A DNA stretch of 10,287 bases from Verrucomicrobia bacterium UBA3750. GTDB taxonomy: Bacteria; Verrucomicrobiota; Kiritimatiellia; RFP12; UBA1067. The notes under the pieces were generated by a model, which was not told the DNA's origin, searched no databases, and worked only from the letters and a program-made list of their open reading frames with translations. The position numbers were made by a program, and so were the translations under genes. The stretch covers positions 1 through 10,287 of the forward strand of contig DFGM01000177.1 in assembly GCA_002371755.1 (NCBI GenBank), given 5' to 3'. The stretch's first letter is position 1. Every line of letters begins with the position of its first letter. Shown here in pieces: positions 1-6,228 of the stretch.

Positions 1-43
1 CGTAATGAGCAGGTCGGGGGTTCGAGTCCCTTACCTGGCTCCA
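1..43 (+). tRNA. tRNA-Thr (anticodon CGT), 5' truncated by the window edge
   Basis: This is the 3' half of a tRNA. The T arm is a five-pair stem (two G-U pairs) around the loop TTCGAGT at 21-27. It is followed by a seven-base acceptor strand (33-39), discriminator T40 and an encoded CCA at 41-43. Counting back through a five-base variable loop and the anticodon stem puts bases 34-36 of the tRNA at window positions 1-3, CGT, which reads the threonine codon ACG. The run from the anticodon through the variable loop resembles E. coli tRNA-Thr(CGU). The D arm and 5' acceptor strand lie upstream of the window, so identity rests on the anticodon alone. Confidence 0.85.
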
Positions 44-52
44 GCAGAAGAC

Positions 53-130
53 GGCGGGAGTAGATCAATTGGTTAGATCAACAGATTGTGATTCTGTGGG
101 TTGCGGGTTCGAGTCCCGTCTCCTGCCCCA
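53..130 (+). tRNA. tRNA-His (anticodon GTG)
   Basis: A complete cloverleaf can be drawn. The acceptor strand 54-60 pairs with 120-126 over seven pairs including one G-U. The D stem is GATC/GATC. The anticodon stem ACAGA/TCTGT encloses a loop carrying GTG. The variable loop has five bases, the T stem GCGGG/CCCGT encloses TTCGAGT, and CCA is encoded at 128-130. The extra 5' base G53 faces discriminator C127. This G-1:C73 pair is the known identity element for histidyl-tRNA synthetase, so the histidine call is secure. It lies nine bases after tRNA-Thr and is probably co-transcribed with it. Confidence 0.97.
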
Positions 131-146
131 AATAAGGAATTGAAAA

Positions 147-875
147 GTGACTGTTGTCGAACAGCTGATCGAGTTGCAGGAAGTAGACGGGCGAATCCGC
201 GAGCTGGAGCACGAGCTCAAAGACTTGCCGAGGCGCAAGGCGCTGGAGATGGCGCGTCTATCCGGCGTAAGTGCCGATCTTGCTGCGGCAAAAGTCAATC
301 TTCAGCAGATTTCGGATAAGATTGCGTCGTTTCAGGCCGATGCCGACGCATTGGCGGCGAAAGTCCAGGACTTGAAGATCAAGCAGGCAAGCCTTACGAG
401 CAACAAGGAATACCTTCAGTTCTCGACGCAAATCGATTTTGTTTCCCACGACTTGGAGACCACCGAGCTCAACAAGATGACGGTCGAGGATTCTAAGCCG
501 TCGGCAGAAGCGCGCATCAAAGATGCACAGGAGAAGTACGACGCCCTCAAGGGCGGGGTCGATGCGGTTTGTGCGGAGCTCGACGAGCGTCTCGCGCTTG
601 TGAAAGAAGAGTTGGATGCGGCCATGGCCGAAAGGGCGGAGAAGGCGGCTGCCGTCACGGATGCGCGCTCGCGTCTCTATTACGAGCGTCTTCGCACGAA
701 GCGCTGGCCGGTGGTAGTGCCTCTTACGCACACGGGCGTTTGCGATGGTTGCCATCTGGTGCAGCCGCCGAGCGTCTCCCAGCTTGTGGATGCGAACGCG
801 AAGAACGCGGAGCTCGGCAGGCCGCAGGCGGTAGTCGCCTGCACGATGTGCGGCCGCATGCTCTATCGCGGTTGA
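147..875 (+). CDS. COG1579-family coiled-coil protein with C4 zinc ribbon
   Basis: The 242-residue protein starts at a GTG, seven bases after the Shine-Dalgarno sequence AAGGAA (134-139). Residues 1 to about 180 are charged, Leu/Ala/Glu/Lys-rich and predicted to form a long antiparallel coiled-coil hairpin, including the family motif NKEY near residue 87. Residues 195-242 are a zinc ribbon with Cys199, Cys202, Cys232 and Cys235 in two CxxC pairs. This is the DUF164/zf-RING_7 family. Studied members include H. pylori HP0958 (FlgZ) and chlamydial CT398, which bind sigma-54 or secretion components; the role is unknown in most bacteria. No flagellar or secretion gene is nearby, so those roles should not be transferred. 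The gene lies 16 bases after tRNA-His and 11 bases before rnpB, which suggests a link to RNA metabolism, but that is inference. Confidence 0.9.
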   Translation: MTVVEQLIELQEVDGRIRELEHELKDLPRRKALEMARLSGVSADLAAAKVNLQQISDKIASFQADADALAAKVQDLKIKQASLTSNKEYLQFSTQIDFVSHDLETTELNKMTVEDSKPSAEARIKDAQEKYDALKGGVDAVCAELDERLALVKEELDAAMAERAEKAAAVTDARSRLYYERLRTKRWPVVVPLTHTGVCDGCHLVQPPSVSQLVDANAKNAELGRPQAVVACTMCGRMLYRG

Positions 876-886
876 TTTTTTCCCTT

Positions 887-1279
887 GGCGGTGCGCGAGT
901 GACCGGTCGCGGCCGTGAGGCCGAGGAAAGTCCGGACTCCGCAGGGTGAAGGATCCGTTCGTCAAGGACGGAAGGCGCGGGTAAAGCCGCGCGATGGAAA
1001 GCGCCACAGAAAATGAAACAGCCTCGCCGCAAGGCGAGGTGATGGTGAAAGGGTGGGGCAAGAGCCCACCGGGATGTGCGTGTAAAAGCGCCTCCGCAAG
1101 GCAAGCCCTCCTTGGAGCAAGATCGAATAGGGAGCTGAACAGGGGACCCCTCTGGCTGTCGTTGCGCGGTAATACGCGCCTGGCATGAGGCTTCGGGTAG
1201 ATTGCTTAGAGGAATGACCGGACTTCGCGCCCGAAAGGGTGCGGAGGAACAGAATCTGGCTTATTCGCCGCGCACCGCC
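887..1279 (+). ncRNA. rnpB: RNase P RNA (M1 RNA, bacterial type A)
   Basis: This is the catalytic RNA that removes 5' leaders from pre-tRNAs. The ends were set by helix P1: 887-897 and 1269-1279 are perfect 11-base reverse complements. Conserved region I (GAGGAAAGTCCGG) is at 923-935. Conserved region V (TAGAGGAATGACCG at 1207-1220, then ACAGAATCTGGCTTA at 1249-1263) matches the family. Helix P4 is kept by covariation: CCGGA near CR-I pairs with TCTGG near CR-V, where E. coli has CCGGG/CCCGG. A seven-pair hairpin capped by GCAA lies at about 1022-1039, and the AAGAGCCCACCG segment corresponds to the E. coli AAGAGCGCACCG segment. Length, about 393 nt, is normal. No strong promoter is seen in the 11-base gap before it, and no T-rich terminator follows, so the ends probably come from processing. 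An outer CCC/GGG extension (882-884/1282-1284) could lengthen P1. Confidence 0.97.
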
Positions 1280-1287
1280 TTGGGAAA

Positions 1288-1305
1288 TATGGTATAATAT
1301 GCGCC
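1288..1305 (+). promoter_or_regulatory. Extended -10 promoter for pyrB
   Basis: A perfect TATAAT (1293-1298) is preceded by TGG (1290-1292), giving the extended -10 form TGnTATAAT. No convincing -35 hexamer lies 16-18 bases upstream; those positions fall in the 3' P1 strand of rnpB. Transcription would start near 1305, giving a leader of about 26 nt that contains the pyrB ribosome binding site AAGGAGGA (1313-1320). A near-identical motif occurs at 6211-6228. Confidence 0.7.
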
Positions 1306-1330
1306 AGACCCGAAGGAGGATGTTTTCACA

Positions 1331-2407
1331 ATGGCGAAGCTCACAGAGATTTCATGGGAAGATTTCGAGGCGCTAGGCCTTGAAGCGAAGAAGCCTTTTC
1401 TTGAACTGCCCGATGGTTCGGGCATGCCCTACCATACGCTTTTCGCCCAGCAGTTCGACAGGAACGCGCTGGAAAAGCTTTGCGCTCTGGCAAACCGCAT
1501 ACGTTTCATAAACAAGTCCAAGGAGGGTGCGCTCTACCTGAAGAACGTGCTTGCCCATAAGCGGGCGATGCTCTACTTTTCGCAGCCGAGCTCCCGCACT
1601 TTCCTCTCCCATCTCGCAGCCTGCCAGATCCTCGGCATCACCACCGGTTCCGTGCGCGATGCGGCCACCTCTTCCGAGTTCAAAGGCGAAAGCCACGAGG
1701 ATTCCGTCCGCACCTTCTCTTCCTATTTCGACATGATCATCATGCGTTCGCCCGAGAGGGGACTCGCCGAGAAGATGGCGTGGGAATTGAGCAATTCGGA
1801 GCGTCCCATTCCAATCCTCAATGCCGGCTCCGGCAAGGACCAGCACCCCACCCAGGCACTCCTTGACATCTACACGCTCATTCGTTCCTTTGAAAACAAG
1901 GGCGGGCTGGACGGCAGGACGGTTACCTTCTGCGGAGACCTGATGCGCGGGCGCACTGTTCGTTCTCTCTCCTATCTTCTCACCAACTTTACCGGCATAA
2001 AGCAGATATTCGTGGCTCCCAAGGATTTGCAGGTTCCTGCGGATGTTGTCATGATTCTGGCGAAGAAGGGCATCGACTTCGAAGTCACGGAAGATCTGAA
2101 AGCCGCGACGAAAGTTTCCGACGCCGTCTATATGACGCGGATTCAAGACGAATGGGATTCTGCGAAAGGCGATTCTGCCAAGATCGACACGAGCCGCTTC
2201 AAGTTCGGCGCGGAAGAGCTCGCCTTGCTCGGCAAGGATGCAATCATAATGCATCCGCTGCCCAGGCGCGATGAAATCGCCACATGCTGCGATCACGACC
2301 CCCGCGCCATGTACTGGCGCCAGATGCGCAACGGCATGTGGATCCGTGCCGCACTTATCGCCTCCACGTTCGGTTTTGCCGATACCATCATGAACTGCGG
2401 CTATTGA
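1331..2407 (+). CDS. pyrB: Aspartate carbamoyltransferase catalytic chain
   Basis: The enzyme joins carbamoyl phosphate and aspartate, the first committed step of pyrimidine synthesis, in the cytoplasm. The 358-residue product carries the carbamoyl-phosphate motif as PSSRT (86-90), the 80s-loop lysine in KGES (118-121), the arginine in MRSPERG (Arg139), HPTQALLD (172-179), GRTV (207-210), the aspartate-binding MTR (Arg270) and HPLPR (308-312). These match E. coli PyrB Arg105, His134, Gln137, Arg167, Arg229 and Pro266-Leu267. It is clearly ATCase rather than ornithine carbamoyltransferase. Two oddities: the usual STRT is SSRT, a conservative Thr-to-Ser change, and the protein has about 35 extra N-terminal residues compared with the 310-residue E. 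coli chain. No regulatory-chain gene (pyrI) follows. The start has a strong Shine-Dalgarno ten bases upstream. The next gene begins 27 bases after the stop, so co-transcription is likely. Confidence 0.95.
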   Translation: MAKLTEISWEDFEALGLEAKKPFLELPDGSGMPYHTLFAQQFDRNALEKLCALANRIRFINKSKEGALYLKNVLAHKRAMLYFSQPSSRTFLSHLAACQILGITTGSVRDAATSSEFKGESHEDSVRTFSSYFDMIIMRSPERGLAEKMAWELSNSERPIPILNAGSGKDQHPTQALLDIYTLIRSFENKGGLDGRTVTFCGDLMRGRTVRSLSYLLTNFTGIKQIFVAPKDLQVPADVVMILAKKGIDFEVTEDLKAATKVSDAVYMTRIQDEWDSAKGDSAKIDTSRFKFGAEELALLGKDAIIMHPLPRRDEIATCCDHDPRAMYWRQMRNGMWIRAALIASTFGFADTIMNCGY

Positions 2408-2434
2408 GCCTGAATGCAAGGAAGGATACTCTCG

Positions 2435-4243
2435 ATGGTGAAATGTCTCGACGCCGGCAGGCTTGCTGCGATGTGCCGCGCCGCTCTCGTTTTGGCGGCC
2501 TTCATGCCATTTGCGGCGCTCGCGGATTGGCACTGGCAGCCCGCACCGGATTGGCAGGATACCCCAGACCCTATCGCCTCCCCTCGTGCAAAGAAGGGCG
2601 GCACCATTCGCTTCAACGGCAGCATGCCCCCAAAAAGCCTGAACGGCTATGTCGATAACAACACCTATACGCGCATGACGTTCTCGCTCATGTACGAGCC
2701 GCTTCTTGGCACGGATTCCGACACTCTGGAGTTCACTCCGGGGCTCGCGAGCCGATGGGCCGTCTCCGACGACGGCAACGAGTTCATATTCAAAATCGAT
2801 GAACGCGCACGCTGGAGCGATGGCGTGAAAGTGACTGCGCATGATGTGAAGTGGACGTTCGACGCAATCATGGAGCCCATGAACGATACGGGCCCGTGGA
2901 AGGTGCCCATGGGGGTATTCGAATCGCCGAAGGTGCTGGACGACGAGACTGTAGTATTCCGCAAGCGCGGCGATACCCCCCGCGATTGGCGCGATCTTCT
3001 GCAGCTAGGCTCCTTTTACATCCTCCCCAAACACCATTTCGAGAAACTGGACTTCAACAAGGCCGAACTCCTTGGCGCCCCGGTGAGCGGACCCTATGCC
3101 ATCAGCCGTATCGCAGAGCAGATCGAGACCGAGCTTTCACGCGTAAAGACATGGTGGCGCAAGGATTGGCCAAGCTGCAGATACGTCTGCAACTTCGACC
3201 GCATCATAATGCGCTACCATATCGACAACGAGAACGCTTTCGAGGCGCTGAAAAAGAAGTCCATCGACGTTTACCCCGTCTATACGGCCCGCATAATGAA
3301 CGGCGAGACGCACGGCGAGAAGTTCGACCGCAACTGGATACTGAAGCGTCGGGTCAAGAACCACCACCCCACCGGCTTCCAGGGCTTTGCGATGAATATG
3401 CGCCGCTGGCCCTTCGACGACAGGCGCGTCAGGCTCGCAATGGCCAAGCTCATCGATCGCGAGACCATGAACCGCACCATGATGTTCAACGAATATTTCC
3501 TCCAGTCGTCCATCTATTCGGATCTGTACGACGCCGCCACCCCGTGTCCGAACCCTCTTTATCTCTATGACTTCGATGGCGCTTCGGCTCTTCTAAGGGA
3601 AGCCGGGTTTGAAAAGAACCCCAAGACCGGAAAGCTGGAGCAGAACGGCCGTCCTTTCCGCTTCACATTCCTCTCGCGTTCGCCCACCGAAGTGAAGTTC
3701 CTTTCGTTGTTTGACGCCGCCTTGCGCAAACTCGGCATCGAAATGGAGATTCGCAGCAAGGACTTCGCCTCCTGGATGCGCGATATGGACGAGTTCAATT
3801 ACGACATGACCTGGCAAAGTTGGGGCGCAAGCGTGTTCAAGACCCCGGAAACGCAGTGGCTCTCTTCAGAAGCAGACCGCAAGCAGAGCAACAATACAGT
3901 CGGCTTCAAGTCCGCGGAAGTGGATAGGCTAATCGCGGAAGAGAAGGGCGCCGCCACCATGAAAGAGCGCATCGAATACTATCGCAAGATAGACGCTCTC
4001 GTCGTGGAGCAGATTCCCTACGCATTCCTATGGAACGTGAACGAGACGCGTCTTCTCTACTGGAACAAGTTCGGCATGCCCGATACAGTCCTTTCGCGCT
4101 ATTCCGACGAAGAGTGCATTTTCACGTATTGGTGGTACGACGAAGACAAGGCCCGGGAGCTTGATGAGGCCATGAAGACCCGCACATGTCTTCCGGACGT
4201 GCCTCTGAGAGTATCCTACGACGAGGTGATGGCGGGTAAATGA
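2435..4243 (+). CDS. Periplasmic peptide-binding protein, ABC family 5 (YejA-like)
   Basis: The product is an extracytoplasmic solute-binding protein of the SBP_bac_5 family, which captures peptides or related solutes for an ABC importer. I prefer the ATG at 2435 (602 residues) to the in-frame ATG at 2414, because AAGGAAGGA (2418-2426) stands eight bases before it and lies inside the longer version. Residues 1-30 are a signal peptide: a basic start, a hydrophobic core and an ALA cleavage site before Asp31. There is no lipobox, so the protein should be soluble in the periplasm. The family signature is clear from GLASRWAVSDDG to TAHDVKWTF (about residues 107-145). The GFAMNMRRWPFDDRRVRLAM stretch and the length resemble YejA (about 604 residues), the microcin C/peptide-binding protein. 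Permease genes normally adjoin such a gene but are absent here. The solute is not predictable. The stop overlaps the next start. Confidence 0.9.
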   Translation: MVKCLDAGRLAAMCRAALVLAAFMPFAALADWHWQPAPDWQDTPDPIASPRAKKGGTIRFNGSMPPKSLNGYVDNNTYTRMTFSLMYEPLLGTDSDTLEFTPGLASRWAVSDDGNEFIFKIDERARWSDGVKVTAHDVKWTFDAIMEPMNDTGPWKVPMGVFESPKVLDDETVVFRKRGDTPRDWRDLLQLGSFYILPKHHFEKLDFNKAELLGAPVSGPYAISRIAEQIETELSRVKTWWRKDWPSCRYVCNFDRIIMRYHIDNENAFEALKKKSIDVYPVYTARIMNGETHGEKFDRNWILKRRVKNHHPTGFQGFAMNMRRWPFDDRRVRLAMAKLIDRETMNRTMMFNEYFLQSSIYSDLYDAATPCPNPLYLYDFDGASALLREAGFEKNPKTGKLEQNGRPFRFTFLSRSPTEVKFLSLFDAALRKLGIEMEIRSKDFASWMRDMDEFNYDMTWQSWGASVFKTPETQWLSSEADRKQSNNTVGFKSAEVDRLIAEEKGAATMKERIEYYRKIDALVVEQIPYAFLWNVNETRLLYWNKFGMPDTVLSRYSDEECIFTYWWYDEDKARELDEAMKTRTCLPDVPLRVSYDEVMAGK

Positions 4244-5070
4244 CGGAAGATTACGAGCTTTTGGATTCCGGCGATGGGCGGAAGCTCGAGCGCTTCGGCA
4301 AGTATGTGCTGGCGCGTCCGTGTTCGCAGGCGCTGTGGCGTCCGCAGCTTCCATCTTCCCGTTGGGCGGCGGCCGATGCGAGTTTCGACCGCGAGGACGG
4401 CAACCGCTGGCATGGTCGCGGCAACCTTCCCAAGGAATGGAAGATTTCCACTGCCGGCATCGCATTCCGTCTGGGCGGCACGGACTTCGGGCATCTAGGA
4501 ATCTTCCCGGAGCAACGTGAGCAATGGCGCTGGATACGCACGGCGGGGGCGAAAAACGTCCTCAACCTTTTCGCCTACTCTGGAGGTTCGACTATGGCGG
4601 CCGCGCTAGGCGGCGCAAGCGTCTGCCACCTCGACGCTTCCAAGGGAATGGTGGAGTGGGCAAAGACGAATGCCTCGCTCAACGGTCTTTCGGAATCTCC
4701 CATTCGCTGGATTGTGGATGACGCCCACAAGTTCATGCGCCGCGAATTGCGTCGCGGCCGCTCTTATGACGGAATCATCCTAGATCCTCCTACTTTCGGG
4801 CGCGGCGCCGGCGGGGAGATGTACAAGATAGAGCGCGACCTCAAAGAAACCCTTTCTCTCGTAAAAGACCTTCTCTCGGACAATCCGCGCTATGTGCTCT
4901 TTTCGTCGCATACACCGGGTCTTTCTCCGGTTGTCGCGTCAAATATCCTTTCCCAGCTCTTCCCCGCGGCGCGCGTGGAATCCGGAGAAATGCTTCTCGG
5001 GGACGCCGGGAGGAATGTATTCCAGACGCCGAGCGGCATCTATTGCAGGGCAATCTTCCCGTCTAAATAG
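4240..5070 (+). CDS. Class I SAM-dependent methyltransferase (COG1092/RlmI-like, no PUA domain)
   Basis: This 276-residue protein is probably an RNA methyltransferase. The N-terminal segment YELLDSGDGRKLERFGKYVL (5-24), followed by ARPCSQALW, is typical of a COG1092 subgroup. The Rossmann core shows motif I as LNLFAYSGG (108-116), the acidic ribose-binding residue Asp132 in HLDAS, a following KTNASLNGL, and motif IV as LDPPTFGRG (181-189). This arrangement is shared with the 23S rRNA cytosine-5 methyltransferase RlmI and the guanine-N2 enzyme RlmK. The PUA domain of RlmI is missing, and I see no evidence for a particular target base. The ATG lies in an ATGA overlap with the stop of the binding-protein gene, indicating translational coupling although the functions seem unrelated. 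An alternative reading as a protein or small-molecule methyltransferase is less likely. Confidence 0.85.
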   Translation: MTEDYELLDSGDGRKLERFGKYVLARPCSQALWRPQLPSSRWAAADASFDREDGNRWHGRGNLPKEWKISTAGIAFRLGGTDFGHLGIFPEQREQWRWIRTAGAKNVLNLFAYSGGSTMAAALGGASVCHLDASKGMVEWAKTNASLNGLSESPIRWIVDDAHKFMRRELRRGRSYDGIILDPPTFGRGAGGEMYKIERDLKETLSLVKDLLSDNPRYVLFSSHTPGLSPVVASNILSQLFPAARVESGEMLLGDAGRNVFQTPSGIYCRAIFPSK

Positions 5071-5101
5071 AAACCCCCAAGGTAAAGAAGGAGCAAAGAC
5101 T

Positions 5102-5728
5102 ATGCATACCGTTCTCAATCATCCGCTCGTAAGCCACCGCGTCACACTCATGCGCGACCACGAGACGCCCCCGAAACTCTTTCGCGAACTCGTGAACGAA
5201 ATCACCACGTTCCTTGCCTACGAGGCGCTCAAGGACATACGCGTAAAGCAAATTGACGTCGAGACGCCCGTTGCCAAGACCAAAGGCTTGAAGGTGGACG
5301 AGCCGCGCATCATACTCGTTCCGATTCTCCGCGCCGGAATGGGCATGCTTGACGCGATGCTCCACGTGCTCCCTTACGCCAAGGTGGGGGTGCTCGGTAT
5401 GCAGCGCAACGAAGAGACGGCCGAGCCCGTTCCCTACTATGCCAAGGTGCCGCCGGCCAAGGACGGCGAAGAACTTGCCCTCGTCATCGATCCGATGCTC
5501 GCCACTGGCGGCAGTGCCTGCGATGCCGTCATGCAGCTCAAAAAGCTCGGCTACAAGCGCATCAAGTTCCTGAGCCTCATTTCCGCGCCGGAAGGCATTG
5601 CGAAGTTCGAACGCGAACATCCCGATGTGCCTGTATACACTTCGGCGCGCGATGAACGCCTCAATTCGCACTTCTACATTGTTCCGGGCCTTGGCGATGC
5701 GGGCGACCGCATCTTTGGCACGCTGTAA
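5102..5728 (+). CDS. upp: Uracil phosphoribosyltransferase
   Basis: The enzyme salvages uracil, joining it to PRPP to give UMP and pyrophosphate. The 208-residue length is exactly typical. The PRPP loop reads IDPMLATGGSA (129-139). The C-terminal uracil-binding segment YIVPGLGDAGDRIFGTL (192-208) is nearly identical to the family consensus. Other conserved stretches are VPILRAGMGML (73-83) and GMQRNEET (99-106). The ATG has AAGGAG (5088-5093) eight bases upstream. The frame stays open upstream to an ATG at 4892, but that start would lie inside the methyltransferase gene and extend the family N-terminus, so it is rejected. The gene follows the methyltransferase by 31 bases and is probably in the same operon as pyrB, another UMP-forming route. 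The next gene starts immediately after its stop. Confidence 0.98.
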   Translation: MHTVLNHPLVSHRVTLMRDHETPPKLFRELVNEITTFLAYEALKDIRVKQIDVETPVAKTKGLKVDEPRIILVPILRAGMGMLDAMLHVLPYAKVGVLGMQRNEETAEPVPYYAKVPPAKDGEELALVIDPMLATGGSACDAVMQLKKLGYKRIKFLSLISAPEGIAKFEREHPDVPVYTSARDERLNSHFYIVPGLGDAGDRIFGTL

Positions 5729-6091
5729 GTGCGCAAAATCACCGTGAAGAGCGGCAGAATCACTGAATATGACCTGCATCCGCGCGGGATGCGGGTCGAT
5801 GAAGCCTTGGCGCGGCTTGAACGTATCGTGAGCGTCGAGCGGGGCAAGGGATGCGGCGTCTTCGCCGTTGTCACCGGCTACGGCTCCACAGGCGGCACCG
5901 CCCTCATAAAAAACGCCGTTATAGCCAAATGCCGCACATATCTCAGGCAGAACCATATCCGCGGATTCCTCGATGGCGAATTTGCGGGCGACATATTCTC
6001 TCCCCAGGCCCTCTCCTTCCCGGAGCTCTGCTCCCTGCCGGTATCCGCACACCGCTCCCCCAACCCAGGCGTCATCTATATTGCCGTCTAA
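5729..6091 (+). CDS. Small Smr-domain-like protein
   Basis: The 120-residue protein begins at a GTG directly after the upp stop (TAAGTG). It has no Shine-Dalgarno of its own, so it probably depends on re-initiation. YDLHPRGMRVDEALARL (14-30) resembles the LDLHG..veEAl start of the Smr domain (MutS2/SmrB C-terminus). FAVVTGYGSTGGTALIKNAV (45-64) resembles the HGkGtGaLr loop plus helix, and the end (NPGVIYIAV) resembles the last strand. Smr domains are nucleases acting on DNA or on mRNA at stalled ribosomes. The leading His of HGxGxG is Thr49 here and the loop is changed, so nuclease activity is uncertain. The fold is assigned from motif order only. An unrelated small alpha/beta protein is possible. 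The ATG at 5769, seen as MRVDEAL, would remove the first Smr strand and is disfavoured. Confidence 0.55.
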   Translation: MRKITVKSGRITEYDLHPRGMRVDEALARLERIVSVERGKGCGVFAVVTGYGSTGGTALIKNAVIAKCRTYLRQNHIRGFLDGEFAGDIFSPQALSFPELCSLPVSAHRSPNPGVIYIAV

Positions 6092-6106
6092 CTCCACCTC
6101 CACCGC

Positions 6107-6135
6107 GGCAACATCCGGCAACTGCCGGTGTTGCC
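6107..6135 (+). promoter_or_regulatory. Hairpin 1, possible attenuator/anti-structure or terminator of the upp operon
   Basis: GGCAACA (6107-6113) pairs with TGTTGCC (6129-6135). After a single bulged T6114, CCGGC (6115-6119) pairs with GCCGG (6124-6128) around the loop AACT. This makes 12 pairs in 29 bases, starting 15 bases after the Smr-like stop. No T tract follows, so it is not a standard Rho-independent terminator. Its 3' strand is shared with hairpin 2. Confidence 0.5.
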
Positions 6136-6162
6136 TCGATTGCAATCGAGTGAGGGCAACAC
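6128..6162 (+). promoter_or_regulatory. Hairpin 2 with 14-bp perfect palindrome, mutually exclusive with hairpin 1
   Basis: GTGTTGCC (6128-6135) pairs with GGCAACAC (6155-6162) over eight pairs. Inside lies the perfect palindrome TCGATTGCAATCGA (6136-6149) and then the unpaired GTGAG (6150-6154). The outer 5' strand is the same segment that closes hairpin 1, so only one of the two can form. The palindrome could instead be a DNA operator for a dimeric regulator of the ATPase gene. No T tract follows. Confidence 0.45.
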
Positions 6163-6210
6163 AAACACACATGCTTTCGCGTCAAGTGCCACTAGCCAAG
6201 CGGAGCGAAT

Positions 6211-6228
6211 TATGGTAGAATATACACC
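6211..6228 (+). promoter_or_regulatory. Promoter-like extended -10 motif before the ATPase gene
   Basis: TGGTAGAAT (6213-6221) is an extended -10 with one mismatch to TATAAT. The 18 bases match the pyrB promoter at 1288-1305 in 14 positions, including the flanking TA before and AT plus CC after. No clear -35 is seen. Transcription would start near 6228, just before the ATG at 6230, implying a leaderless or nearly leaderless message. Confidence 0.45.

Noticed and set aside
65..298. Minus-strand frame reaching through tRNA-His, ending in an RRRDSNPQP-like peptide
   Set aside because: This peptide is a known artefact of translating the antisense of tRNA genes, not a protein.
862..880. Promoter or terminator just before rnpB (TCTATC after TGC, and the T run at 877-881)
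   Set aside because: The hexamer matches the -10 consensus in only three positions, and the T run is preceded only by a weak four-pair stem, so neither is supportable.
258..1061. A 267-codon minus-strand frame across the zinc-ribbon gene and the start of rnpB
   Set aside because: It runs through a structured RNA gene and a clear coiled-coil protein gene and has no motifs of its own.
1373..2842. A 489-codon open frame on the minus strand opposite pyrB and the binding-protein gene
   Set aside because: It shows no recognisable motifs and lies wholly antisense to two clearly assigned genes. The long frame is a by-product of biased third-position use in the real genes.
4892..5101. Upstream extension of the upp reading frame
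   Set aside because: It lies inside the methyltransferase gene. The ATG at 5102 has a good ribosome binding site and gives the standard 208-residue enzyme.
5063..6172. A 369-codon minus-strand frame opposite upp and the Smr-like gene
   Set aside because: upp is unmistakable on the + strand and the antisense protein has no family features, so it is a shadow frame.
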